Assembly: GCA_028023455.1 (NCBI GenBank)
Contig: JAQFVV010000056.1
Span: 4,549,717-4,613,716 of the forward strand
Length of the DNA stretch: 64,000 nt
Origin: Epiperipatus broadwayi
Lineage: Eukaryota > Onychophora > Udeonychophora > Euonychophora > Peripatidae
Direction: 5' to 3'
The translations under genes were made by a program, and so were the position numbers. The notes below the pieces were generated by a model. That model did no database searches. It saw only the letters and a list, made by a program, of their open reading frames with translations, and was not told the origin of the DNA. Shown piece after piece: positions 51,466 to 62,831 of this stretch. Position 1 is the stretch's first letter; each line of letters starts with the position of its first letter.

Positions 51466-52614
51466 ATGAAAATACCATTTGCACAATGCATTAAAGTTGA
51501 GGAAGCCCTAAATGACTTATTACAAGAAGGCATAATAAGCTCAATTGAAAATTCAGACTGGACTAGACCAATTGTGGTGGTAAACAAACCAGATGGTAAA
51601 ATATATCTTTGCGGAGACTATCATGGAACAATAAACAAAAATATCTGCAAAAGTGCATACCCAGTTCCAAATACAAGAGAGGTCCTAGCCCTTTTAGAGA
51701 AAGCATCACATTTTGCAAAACTCAACCTTCAGTCCACATTTTATCAAATACCAGTAAGTGAAGAAACTGCAAGAATGTTAACAATAACCACTCACTTAGG
51801 ATTTTTCAAATACAATCAACTTCCTTTTGGAATAACTGGTGCTCCAAACATTTTTCAAGCAAAGATGGATATCTTAGTTAAGGGTTTAGCAGGAGTCATT
51901 TCATATTTTGATGACATTCTCATCACTGCATACTCAGAAGAAGTCCTCAGGGATAAAGTCACTCAAGTGTGTCAAAGATTGAAAGAATTTGGAGCAACTC
52001 TTAATATTAACAAATGTATATGAAATACACAGAAACTAAAGTTTCTAGGTCACATTACATCTGAACAAGGAAAAATCCCAGCACCAGAGAAAACAAAAGC
52101 AGGATATAATGCTCCCAAGCCTATAAACATGAAGGAATTACAAGCATTTTTACAGCTTATTAATTATTTTGACTCTTTTTTAAAGGGAAAGGCACATATG
52201 GCCCAACCATTATTTGATCTTTTGAAGAAGAATCAAATCTGGAAAAGGACATCAGAGCATGAAGATGCCTTTAAGAAGATTAAATCTCTCTTGATGTCTG
52301 AGAAACTTTTAGTACACTATTATCATGAAGCAGATTTGTGTCTGACAACAGATGCATCAGAATATGGAGTAGGTGTGGTGCTAAGTCACCCAAGCCCAAG
52401 TGGCAAGAGATGGATAGCCTATGCTTCGAGGACCCTGTCTAATGCTAAGAGAAACTACAGTCAGATAGATAAGGAGGTACTAGCAATAGTTTATGGAATT
52501 AAAAAGTTCCACCAATATGTATATGGGCAAAAATTTGCCATAACTACAGACCACAAACCTTTGTTGGGAATATTCACTAAAGTGAAACCTATTCGAGACC
52601 ATCTGAGTCCATGA
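51466..52614 (+). pseudogene. Reverse transcriptase and RNase H, copy 1
   Basis: The RT frame 51466-52023 has LLQEGIISSIENSDWTRPIV and VVNKPDGKIYLCGDYHGTIN. FAKLNLQSTFYQIPVSEET gives motif A with Asn where the first catalytic Asp should be. LPFGITGAPNIFQAKMD and YFDDILIT (catalytic DD) follow. TGA at 52021-52023 replaces a Trp codon that is TGG in copy 2. RNase H (52129-52614) includes LTTDASEYGVGVVLS, NYSQIDKEVLAIVYGIKKFH and FAITTDHKPLLGIF, with Asp, Glu and Asp in place. It ends at a TGA (shared with copy 2) after HLSP. Confidence 0.83.
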
Positions 52615-53720
52615 ATGATATGCTGGATTGCAATACTCTCAGCCTATGACTACTGTAATTTGAAGTGGGAAGTTGATCCAACATGCTGATGCACTGTCTA
52701 GACTGCCTGATGCTTCAGAAAGAATGAGATCTACCATAGACGTAAACTATATCGACCAGTGGAAGAATAAAACAATGAACAGTAGACGTGTATCAGACTG
52801 GACCAACAATGAACCATCTTACCAAATTCTGAAGAACTGGATCAAGGAGGGCTGGCCTAACAAGAAACCAGATAATCTACAAATGACTTTCTGGAATGCA
52901 CATATGCAATTGTTGATCTGCAAGCGATGTGTTTTCAATGGTGATAGAGTAGTAATACCTCCACAAGGACAAAAACAGGTTCTAGAACTACTTCATAGGG
53001 ACTATCCAGGAATAGTGCACACCAAAGCATTAGCCAGAAGTTATGTTTGGTGGCCAAGGTTAAATGAAGATATAGAAACTTACATGAAAGGGTGTATTGA
53101 CTTCCAAACAAACAGCAGACTGAACATAAAGGAATATAGCTAGTGGCCACTAGCTACAAGGGCCTGGGAATGCATACACATTGATCATGCTAGTCCTTTT
53201 ATGAGACATATCTTTCTAATTTTAGTCGATGCCTACTCACACTGGATAGAGTATAGAATTGTTAAAAAATACTTGAACAGATGAAACAATCAAGCAATTG
53301 ACATTCATTTTTGCAACACAAGGATATCCAGAGACCTTAGTTTCAGATAATGGTTCTGGTTTTTCTTCATTTAAATTCGAAAACTTCCTGTTACACAGAC
53401 ATATTAGACAACTTTATACACCAGTGTACACCCAGATAGCAATGGTCTGGCCGAAAATGCAGTAAACCAACTTAAAATTGCATTGAGAAAGCAAAAATCC
53501 ATGAGGATGCTAGAGGTTTTAAATCACATTCTTTTACAACAACATTCTATTCCTACTGCTGCTAGTGGAAAGCCTGCTGCCAAACTTTTCTGAAAAGAAA
53601 GCTACAGACCAACTTAACATTTTTCCTACCTGAACTGACAAGAGAAACTGTTGATAGAAAGTCAGAGAAATTTATTGTGAGGAGGTATGGATTAGCAATT
53701 GCCTATGACAAATTTGGATA
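52615..53720 (+). pseudogene. Integrase, copy 1
   Basis: 52673-53143 carries HADALSRLPDASERM (linker) and the zinc-binding region LELLHRDYPGIVHTKAL...YVWWPRLNEDIETYMKGC, where the second Cys of the pair is missing (CIDFQ). A TAG at 53141-53143 replaces a Gln codon (CAG in copy 2). The DDE core continues in broken frames: HIDHA..FM, then LVSDNGSGFSSF-like codons at about 53335-53365, then GLAENAVNQLK. The C-terminal region is SNCL-stop-QIWIKGEVIG. Dead copy. Confidence 0.75.
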
Positions 53721-54088
53721 AAGGGTGAAGTAATTGGCATAACTTCCAAGAATATAGCTACAGTACAAACGGAAGATAATGTTAGATACAAGAGACATTT
53801 TAATCATATCTGCCATCGCATCAAACCAAACTGGCAATATACATATACAGTTCAAATCAATGGGAATAAGTCTTCAAAAACAAGACCTGATAACTCAGAG
53901 CCAAGTCCAGACTACCAGATACCAAAACTCCATGAAAAGATTTCAGCAGAAGACCCAGAAATAGTCCAACCAGAATCATCGAATACAGTAGATAATACAA
54001 AACAGAAACACCCAAAGTGAGATAGGAAGCCACTCCCGCATATCTAAGTTACTTTGTAAGATAGCTGTTTTCCCTGCTATGGGTGGAT

Positions 54089-54273
54089 TGTAATGTCACT
54101 TGCCATTATTAATTAAGTTAAACAATCAATAACATGAGGAGTAGAATGTTTTATCTAATAGAGTATAACTTATAGCTATGCATTATTTTTTGTGTTAAAG
54201 TTGTTAATAAACCTAATTTTTGTTACCAAATCTGTTGGAGAATTAAAATTAACTAATTGATTAATATACATCA
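54089..54273 (+). repeat. Gypsy LTR 2 (central, shared)
   Basis: 185 bp, the same ends as LTR 1 but with a ~29-bp deletion (the AGAAGAGTTTTTAGTTAGAA region). It is preceded by CTATGGGTGGAT, the putative polypurine-type primer region, as is LTR 3. It serves as the 3' LTR of copy 1 and the 5' LTR of copy 2. Confidence 0.9.
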
Positions 54274-54321
54274 AATTGGTGCAGTCAGACAGGACTCCGA
54301 AAAACAGTTTCTGGAATAAAA

Positions 54322-55000
54322 ATGGCCACCATGATATAACTACGAATAGGAGAATTCGATGTTGATAATCCCAGTAATTGGCCGTTATATGTAAAACTGG
54401 TTGAAAAACACTTTTTGATAAACAGTGTTAAGGAAAATGACATTAAAATTGCCACACTTCTAGGTTTCGCAGGAATCAACGTTTTAGAAATAGCTAACCA
54501 TTTATGTGAACCTGTTGAAACTTTACAATACGATGATGTAGTTGAAAACTTGAGTTCTGCCAGCTATGGTCAAAGCACATCAGTAGACTACACTTTCATT
54601 TATGACATCAGACAAAAAAATGAAACCTTCAAGGAATATGATTCAGCCCTGCATGAATTAGCTAAAGATTGTATTTGTGGTCAATATTTAGAAGAAGCAA
54701 TTCTTGAACAGTTGCTACTCTGATTATATGACAATAAATTTTGTGAACAATTACTTGCGGACTCGAACATTACATATAGAGAGGCCATTAAAAAAGGAAC
54801 AGCTCACGAACTTGTAATCAAGCAGACAAAAGAATATGTGAATAATGCGTCACATCATATTATATTCTTTACCGTCCGATTCAGAAAAAAGCTGAACAAG
54901 ATGAGGATTGTAGCTTTAACTGCATATGTTTCCACTGCAAACAAAATGGACCAAGATGAATGCAATTGTAAACAACTGTATGAAACATGAGGCACCCTAG
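54322..55000 (+). pseudogene. gag, copy 2
   Basis: Equivalent of 50269-50950. The start region has ATGATATAA in place of the second Met codon region, giving an early stop. The frame 54415-54723 is then open through FKEYDSALHELAKDCICGQ. It ends at the same TGA as copy 1 (54721-54723). A one-base insertion lies in the zinc-knuckle region (54946). Confidence 0.75.
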
Positions 55001-55089
55001 CGAGAGATTTTGGAAAAAACAACTCAAAAGATTGATACGAGATCAAAACACTGAAAAATTCAGAATCAGAATTTAAACAAACTTTGTGC

Positions 55090-55480
55090 ATCAAAGGAAA
55101 ATGTTGTAAAATGGAAATAGATAGCAGCTTCGGGGTTTCCCTCATGTCTCTAAAGGATTGACAATCTATTTTTAAAGATAACAAGCCTCAAATAAAATTT
55201 GTGAATACCAAAGTTCACACAACAGACATAAATGGAAACACAGTCAAAATCATCGGGAAGGTTATGATCAAAGTCAAGTTGAACTCAAACAAAGGAGCTC
55301 TACCATTATATATAATACATAAAAAGATAAAACTCTTAATGGGCAGAAACTGGTTCCATCCTTTGGGAATTAGAATTAATATAATAGTTGAACTCAAACA
55401 AAGGAGTTCTACCATTATATATAATACATAAAAAGATAAAACTCTTAATGGGCAGAAACTGGTTCCGTCCTTTGGGAATT
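55090..55480 (+). pseudogene. Protease, copy 2, with internal duplication
   Basis: Same domain as in copy 1, with SSFGVSLMSLK and the LPLYIIHKKIKLLMGRNWFH end block; the Trp codon is preserved here. The end block is then repeated by a 109-bp tandem duplication (55278-55386, 55387-55495). Confidence 0.65.
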
Positions 55481-55495
55481 AGAATTAATATAATA
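55278..55495. repeat. Tandem duplication, 109-bp unit
   Basis: Both copies start GTTGAACTCAAACAAAGGAG and end ATTAATATAATA. Copies differ at about two positions. It is absent from gypsy copy 1, so it arose after the two internal regions separated. Confidence 0.93.
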
Positions 55496-55623
55496 AAAAA
55501 AATAAATATCGGAAATGAAATACAGATTAAATTCCCATCACTTTTCACTAAAAATTAAGGACAAATGAAAACTAGGCCAGTACAACTAGAGTTAAAAAAA
55601 CACAATGCAAATATTGCAAGACT

Positions 55624-56770
55624 ATGAAAATACCATTTGCACAATGCATTAAATTTGAGGAATCCCTAAATGACTTATTACAAGAGGGCATAATAAGCTC
55701 AATTGACAATTCAGACTGGGCTATACCAGTTGTGGTGGTAAACAAACCAGATGGTAAAATACATCTTTGCGGAGACTATCATGGAACAATAAACAAAAAT
55801 ATCTGCAAGAGTGCATATCTAGTTCCAAATATAAGAGAGGTCCTAGCCTTTTTAGAGGGGCATCACATTTTGCAAAACTCAACCTTCAGTTCACATTTCA
55901 TAAAATACTAGTAAGCGAAGAAACTGCAAGAATGTTAACAATAACCACTCACTTAGGATTTTTCAAATACAATCAACTTTTTTTCGGAATAACTTTTGCT
56001 CCAAACATTTTTCAAGCAAAGATGGATATCTTAGTTAAGGGTTTAGCAGGAGTCATTCCATATTTTGATGGCACCCTCATCACTGCATACTCAGAAGAAG
56101 TCCTCAGGGATAAAGTCACTCAAGTGTGTCAAAGATTGAAAGAATTTGGAGCAACTCTTAATATTAACAAATGTGTATGGAATACACAGAAACTAAAGTT
56201 TCTAGGCCACATTATATCTGAACAAGGAAAAATCCCAGCCCAGAGAAAACAAAAGCAGTATATAATGCTTCCAAACCTATAAACATGAAGGAATTACAAG
56301 CATTTTTACGGCTTATTAATTATTTTGACTCTTTTTTAAAGAGAAAGGCACATGTGGCCCAACCATTATTTGACATTTTGACAAAGAATCAAGTCTGGAA
56401 AAGGACATCAGAGCATGAAGATGCTTTTAAGAAGATTAAATCTCTTTTGATGTCTGAGAAACTTTTAGTACACTATTATCATGAAGCAGATTTGTGTCTG
56501 ACAACAGATGCATCAGAATATGGAGTAGGTGTGGTGCTAAGTCACCCAACTCCAATTGGCGAGAGATGGATAGCCTATGTTTTGAGGACTTTATCTAATA
56601 CTAAGAGAAACTACAGTCAGATAGATAAGGAGGCACTGGCAATAGTTTATGGAATTAAAAAGTTCCACCAATATGTATATGGGCGAAAATTTGCCATAAC
56701 TACAGACCACAAACCTTTGTTGGGAATATTCACTAAAGTAAACCCTATTCCAGACCATCCGAGTCCATGA
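55624..56770 (+). pseudogene. Reverse transcriptase and RNase H, copy 2
   Basis: The frame 55624-55911 is followed by 55767-56282 in the next frame (a deletion near 55857 causes the switch). The active-site box reads YFDGTLIT, with the second catalytic Asp changed to Gly; motif A again has Asn (FAKLNLQFTFH). RNase H 56285-56770 retains LTTDASEYGVG and TTDHKPLLGIF and stops at the TGA shared with copy 1. Confidence 0.82.
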
Positions 56771-57960
56771 ATGATACACTGGATTTCAATACTCTCAGCC
56801 TATGCCTATGATTTAAATTACAGAAGTGGGAAGTTGATCCAACATGCTGATGCACTGTCTAGACTGCCTGCTGCTTCAGAAAGAATGTCATCTACCATAG
56901 AAGTAAACTATATCGACCAGTGGAAGAATAAAACAATGAACAGTAGATGTGTATCAGACTGGACCAACAATGAACCATCTTACCAAATTCTGAAGAACTG
57001 GATCAGGGAGGTCTGGCCTAACAAGAAACCAGATAATCTACAAATGTCTTTCTGGAATGCACATATGCAATTGTTGATCTGCAAGGGATGTGTTTTCAAT
57101 GGTGATAGAGTAGTAATACCTCCACAAGGACAAAAACAGGTTCTGGAACTACTTCATAGTGACCATCCAGGAATAGTGCTCACCAAAGCATTAGACAGAA
57201 GTTATGTTTGGTGGCCAAGGTTAAATGAAGATATAGAAACTTACATGAAAGGGTGTATTGACTTCCAAACAAACAGCAGACTGAACATAAAGGAATGTAG
57301 CCAGTGGCCACCAGATACAAGGGCCTGGGAATGCATACACATTGATCATGCCGGTCCTTTTATGAGACATATCTTTCTAGTTTTAGTCGATGCCTATTCA
57401 CACTGGATTGAGTATAGAATTGTTAAAAAATACTGGAATGGATGAAATAATCAAGCAATTGACATCCATTTTTGCAACACAGGGATATCCAGAGAACTTA
57501 GTTTCAGATAATGTTTCTGGTTTTTTTTCATCTAAATTTGAAAACTTCCTGTTACACAGACATATTATACACCTTTATACACCAGCATACACCCAGATAG
57601 CAATGGTCTGGCCGAGAATGCAGTAAACCAACTTAAAATTGCATTGAGAAAGCAAAAATCCATGAGGATGCTAGAGGTTTTAAATCAGATTCTTTTACAA
57701 CAACATTCTATTCCTACTGCTGCTAGTGGAAAGACTGCTGCCAAACTTTTCCTGAAAAGAAAGCTACAGACCAACTTAACTTTACTTTTACCTGAACTGA
57801 CAAGAGAAACTGTTGATAGAAAGTCAAAGAAATTTATTGTAGGTGAGGAGGTGTGGATTAGCAATTGCCTATGACAAATTTGGATAAAGGGCAAAGTAAT
57901 TGGCATAACTTCCAAGAATATAGCTACAGTACAAACAGAAGATAATGTTAGATACAAGAG
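56771..57960 (+). pseudogene. Integrase, copy 2
   Basis: The longest integrase frame is 56771-57445: HADALSRLPAASERM, the zinc region with H-x3-H context (LLHSDHPGIVLTKAL) and GCIDFQ lacking the second Cys. It then has WECIHIDHAGPFMRHIFLVL with the first catalytic Asp. A frameshift near 57435 leads to LVSDNVSGFFSSKFENFL (second Asp) and, after another, GLAENAVNQLK (catalytic Glu context, 57610-57640). It finishes with SNCL-stop as in copy 1. Confidence 0.78.
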
Positions 57961-58253
57961 ACATTTTAATCATATCTGCCATCACAACAATCCAAACTAG
58001 CAATATACATATACAGCTCAAATCAATGGGAATAAGCCTTCAGAAACAAGACCTGATAACTCAGAGCCAAGTTTAGACTACCAGATACCAAAACCCCAGG
58101 AAAAGATTTCAGCAGAAGACCCAGAAATAGTCCAACTAGAATCATCGAATACAGTAGATAATACAGAATATAAACACCCAAAGCGAGATAGGAAGCCACT
58201 CCCGCATATCTAAGTGACTTTGTAAGATAGTGTTTCCCCTGCTATGGGTGGAT

Positions 58254-58463
58254 TGTAATGTCACCTGCCATTATTAATTAAGTTAAACAATCAAGAATGT
58301 GAGGAGTAGAACATTTTATCTAATAGAAGAGTTTTTAGTTAGAAAACTTTCTTAGTGAATAACTTATAGCTATGCATTATTTTTTGTGTTAAAGTTGTTA
58401 ATAAACCTAATTTTTGTTACCAAATTTGTTGGAGAATTAAATTAAGTTGATTAATACACATCA
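58254..58463 (+). repeat. Gypsy LTR 3 (3')
   Basis: 210 bp, begins TGTAATGTCACC and ends ATACACATCA, and includes the segment deleted in LTR 2. It is followed by CAGTG. Confidence 0.9.
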
Positions 58464-59395
58464 CAGTGAATGATATTAGCTGATATAATCCATGTGCAAA
58501 ATATTTCAGATTATTTTTGCTTTGAAGCAAATATCAGATATTTTGGTCATATTTAGTAAGGCTTAATTATCTTTAATAGTGAAAATTCTGCATGCATTTT
58601 TAAAAATATTCTGCTATCTTAATTTAATAATTTTAAACAAAATCTAGAAATATAGAGTTTAAAAAATAATTAATGTGATTTGAAGAAAAAAAATAATTTT
58701 CAAGGAACAAAATGGAAATTTTCTATGAAATTTGGCTAAATCATCCAAGTATATTTTTTATGATTTTTATTAGAGTAAGCTTAGTAGTGGTTCAATTTTA
58801 GTTTCCACGAACGTCAAATTTTTATATTTATATACTTAATAGAGAATTTAAAACTTAAATATATCCAGCAAGAATTTTATATATATACTTTTATACTTAT
58901 AATTTTTTTTTAATTTTTATATTATATTTTTTTTTATTTAAATGTTTGAATTGGGTGGAGTCTTTACTCTAGGCTGACGACCTGGAACAAATTTCGTATG
59001 CTACAATATGGATTGCATAACAAACAAGTTTCGGAAATCAGTAACATTTATTAAAGCTAAATGTGTGTATATTCATACAGATGTCAGTTGTTAGCGGAAA
59101 ATTATGTAAATGTTTGTAGTTAAACTTAGGTTAAATATCAGATAACAAACACAAAATTATGTTTTACATAGTGGCTAGTGCTAAACTATACTTGTATCTG
59201 AGCTTTTTATTGTGATTTATCTTGCTATTTGAAAGCGTTCGACATTTAAAACATATATATATATTATTCAAAATAAGGTTTTACATACAAATTCAAACAT
59301 ATCAAACTATATTAGCAGTCATCACATATATTGTGAAATAAATAATAATTATATATATATATATTTAAATTAAACGTAGTTCAAGGTCTATGTAA
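58464..59395. other. AT-rich DNA, no gene seen
   Basis: No ORFs, clear repeats or RNA genes recognised. Confidence 0.4.
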
Positions 59396-59556
59396 ACAAA
59401 GGGAGCAAATCACTTCTCAGGCTATGACTTAAAAGCACTCCAAATGTTGAACAAAGAATCCAGGATAGAATGAATTCATCTATTCTTAGTTGTTCTAATG
59501 TTTGAAGTACTTTTAAGTCATAGCCTGGAGAAAAGTGATTTATTCCCTTTGATATA
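59396..59556. mobile_element. Foldback (MITE-like) element
   Basis: The left arm runs from AAAGGGAGCAAATCACTTCT through GGCTATGACTTAAAAG to about 59458. The right arm (about 59494-59556) is its inverted copy, ending GTGATTTATTCCCTTT. The central part contains CAGGATAGAATGAATTCA. There is no coding capacity. Confidence 0.75.
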
Positions 59557-59703
59557 CATCAAGCTATGCTTAATTTAAAATTTACATATTAAATCTTGTT
59601 TATTACAATCAAGATGTTAAAAGTGAGATGCTGTGATCTGGTTGATAAATTAATTTCATTCTAAATTAGAATATAAATGTTGAGAGAGGTATGCTTATAA
59701 ACA

Positions 59704-59815
59704 TCAAAGCAACTAAGAATAGGTGGATTCATTCTATTCTGGATTCCTTTGTTCAATATTTGGAGTACGTTTAAGTCATAACGTGGCAGATGCGATTTAC
59801 TCCCTTTGCTTATAA
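59704..59815. repeat. Half copy of the foldback element at 59396
   Basis: Inverted relative to 59396-59505: contains GAATAGGTGGATTCATTCTA, then TTTAAGTCATAACG, and ends GATTTACTCCCTTTGC. It is more diverged than the two arms of the complete copy. Confidence 0.7.
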
Positions 59816-60159
59816 TTATATTTCATAAAAGTTTATGAATAATTAGTATATAAAAGTGCATTAAAATTTTAAAAATTGCTATTAGGCTTTTGGTGTCAGG
59901 GCATCTTTAATAGATTATACTTTGCCATATAAAATTTTTAACTGAATGGTTCATCTTAATAGCACCTTGAATTGAAAGTTTTGTACGAATATAATACCTG
60001 ACTGGAAGAATTTCAACCTTAATTCAAGCTTGACCAATTCTTTGCATTACTTGAATAACCAAATGTAACATAATTAGATATAATTAAAACTCAATATATA
60101 TATATATTAGTAAAAACTAATCACATGTCACATGACTTATATAGCTTGCATAACCAATA

Positions 60160-60410
60160 TGTAATATATAAAGAGCCTGTAATAGCTCTAAACAAACATT
60201 TATTTATTTTTTAATAATAAATGTTACAAGAGAAAGTACCTGAAGCCTTTATCTATGATGGTGTCCCCATTCCCAGATCCCCAGACCGGTCTGGGGATGG
60301 GTACCATCATAGATAAAGGTTTCAGGTACTTTCTCTTGTAGCATTTATCATTAATAAATAAATAAGTTTGTTTAGAGCTATTAGCCGGCTCTTTATAATA
60401 TATATATATA
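60160..60410. mobile_element. ~250-bp near-perfect palindrome (foldback element)
   Basis: The arms begin TATATAAAGAGCC and end GGCTCTTTATAATATA and meet at CCCCAGACCGGTCTGGGG (about 60279-60298). They differ by a small insertion next to the centre (GTCCCCATTCC) and a few substitutions. The arms include AAGAGAAAGTACCTGAAGCC and its complement. It is followed by a (TA)n and a G12 run (60414-60425). Confidence 0.88.
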
Positions 60411-60425
60411 TATGGGGGGGGGGGG

Positions 60426-62329
60426 TATAATACTCAAAATTTGAAATGGTGCCTTCCATTCACAGAGGAACAATGAAAGAAAAAAATATTACTTGGCTGT
60501 TTACTGATGAGCGCATTTATAGATTTTTTATTTTATTTTATTTACTCTTTAGTTAAATACAGCTAGTTGGAGAGTCATTCGGATTGACCATGTACTCATT
60601 ACCAAAATAAAATTATAAACTCGTTTGGAAATTCCTGGCTACTTGAAAATGTTTCCAAGTTTTACTTAGATTCATATTAAACATTTAAGATTTCTTTTCC
60701 AGTTACCATACAAAGTTTTTAATCTTAAAAAAGAATATATGATAAAGTATAAAATCGGATTTTAAAAAAATAAGATACAATATTTTTAGAAAAAACAGAC
60801 AGAATACTCCTCTGATATTTCCTCTATGTCACTATACTCTTCCAGAGAAAACATTGACCTGTAAATCTTGGACAAGCTAATGAGAATGTCTAGCCTATTA
60901 GTATTATGTTTTTGGCATCACTTAACATAAAAATAATCATATGTTTGATGTATAAAACTAAAATGTTAGTAAGAAGTATCTGACAGAAACTTGATCTTCA
61001 TGAATTTAAAAGTATTCAAATATTTGGGAGAATGGAGCTCCAAGTATTTAAATGTCTCCACTATCACATGCTTCAATATAAATAGTATTATTTTAAATTA
61101 ATACCAACCCATCACGTGATTGTTTCAATTTACTATCATATTGTAAACAAGAGCAGCTCTCTATTCTTTTCTAATGAAAAAAAGGCGTCTTGGTTTGAAT
61201 GGACTTAACGTGCTAAAACCTATAGTTATTGACCTTGTAACAGATCTCTATAACCATATAAATGGATTGATTTGGTTTTAAAAGCTTAAGGTTTTTTAAT
61301 TTCGAACTCTTACTTTGATAGTAAAAAATATATTAAAGATAACTAACTATTGGGTCTACTTCAACACTGATTTTAGCTTTTTATTCAAGTCTGCATCAAT
61401 AAAAGCAAAAGCTGTAAAATAATACAGCGAAAGTGTTAAAATCCAATTAATCACTCAAGTTTACAATAGATGGCTTTGAACTAAAGTGATATTTTTGTTT
61501 ATATTATTTTAAATTAAATATATATGTCCAAGGACTCTTCTATAACAATTAAATATGGAAAAAGATAAAAATCTTTTAGAACTTAATTCAGGTTAAAAAT
61601 CAATGCATACTAAAAGATGCCAATGAATATTATAAAGGATTAGGTTAAACAATTACATAATCACATTGAAATAAACCACTACAGGACTCAATAAATGTCT
61701 ATCAAAAAATTATAGTAAACTGTACAAGCAGAATACTTATGGTCAAGTTTTTAACTTATAGTCATTTGTTTTTCCTGTGAATATTGTCATATAAAATTTA
61801 ACTATAACTAAATAATAATGTCTAGTTTTTATATCATATTTTTGAACAAATTAGCACATTATTTTTTTCAATTACTGAAGGGTTTGCGCCTATCAATAAA
61901 AAAGACTATTAATGAAATGACCTTCTATTATCTATGAAACATGACAGTAGACTGCTCAAATTTGGTTTATTTATTATTCTGTATAAATTCCAATAATTTG
62001 AAAAGTTTGGTCAAATCACTTTATCTGTGGAAAAAATAGTCTATTATCTTTCAAAAATGAAATTATTCCATTTAATGTAATATGTGTTACAATGCATAAT
62101 GTCTCAGTCTTGCAAATTAAATATTAATAAGACTCTTTTGATTATTATTTTAATCTATGCATGAGATATGAGTTTGATTCACAGACTTTTTTCAAAAAAC
62201 TTGTAGCTTTTTTTTATTAAAAGTACTGTAATTCCCTAAGAGAACTCAAGCAATTTCTTATATAACTGATGAGACTTATGCTACTAAAAATATTATTATA
62301 TAAATTTCTAATATTTTGTATGCTTTTTT

Positions 62330-62337
<8 letters not shown>
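60426..62337. other. AT-rich DNA, no clear gene
   Basis: A 38-codon ATG frame lies at 61174-61290 (MKKRRLGLNGLNVLKPIVID...) without family resemblance. The stretch TTTCAATTTACTATCATATT ... AAGAGCAGCTCTCT at about 61114-61161 recurs at about 63276-63321, marking a dispersed repeat. Confidence 0.35.

Positions 62338-62414
<77 letters not shown>
62338..62414. repeat. (AT)n microsatellite
   Basis: About 38 uninterrupted TA units preceded by GTGTGTG. Confidence 0.97.
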
Positions 62415-62417
<3 letters not shown>

Positions 62418-62490
62418 TAAAGATTTGAACCCAGGCTTTCAAGCCCCCTACAGCTATTCATTCTATTCAATATAACCATTACACATAACC
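62415..62490 (-). repeat. tRNA-derived SINE-like fragment
   Basis: On minus, GGCTTGAAAGCCTGGGTTCA contains the start of a GGTTCAAATCT box, matching the RNA polymerase III B box. An upstream segment (GAATAGAATGAATAGCTGTA) is shared with 63000-63040. The A box is poor, so this is not a functional tRNA. Confidence 0.5.
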
Positions 62491-62831
62491 ATATATATGT
62501 GAAAATGATAAATAATCTCCAATATATGTATTTCATGCTGAATTAGCATTCATTAGTTGATCATATCATTATCTCCCACATATATATAATCAGTGATCAA
62601 TTTGTCTTAAGATAGCAAATCTACACTCTTTAATGGACAGGTTTTAATCCTCTCCACTCTCCAACTCTTTAGCTACCCATATCATTGAAAATCTGAGGAT
62701 GGAAAACTCAAAGCCCTTGATGATGCCAATATTACAGTCATATCAATGTTGATCTCAAATCAATCTTCCCCCTCATATGAAGGAACTTATGTCCATTTAA
62801 ATACGCAGAAGAGGGATGGGCAGAAAATATA

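Larger units (their letters stand above)
50005..54273 (+). mobile_element. Ty3/gypsy retrotransposon, tandem copy 1
   Basis: LTR (50005-50218), primer binding site, gag, protease, RT, RNase H, integrase and LTR (54089-54273, shared with copy 2). All genes are in the Ty3/gypsy order and all are interrupted. Short ~210-bp LTRs and the protein similarity suggest a Mag/K02A2.6-like lineage, which I cannot confirm without a tree. Confidence 0.88.
54089..58463 (+). mobile_element. Ty3/gypsy retrotransposon, tandem copy 2
   Basis: Second internal region between LTR 2 and LTR 3, about 95% identical to copy 1. It shares several nonsense codons with copy 1 and adds its own damage: a 109-bp tandem duplication in the protease end and a frame loss in the RT. 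Confidence 0.88.

Noticed and set aside
62269-62475. 68-codon ORF with Ile-Tyr repeats
   Set aside because: Generated by the (AT)n tract; flanking codons show no motif.
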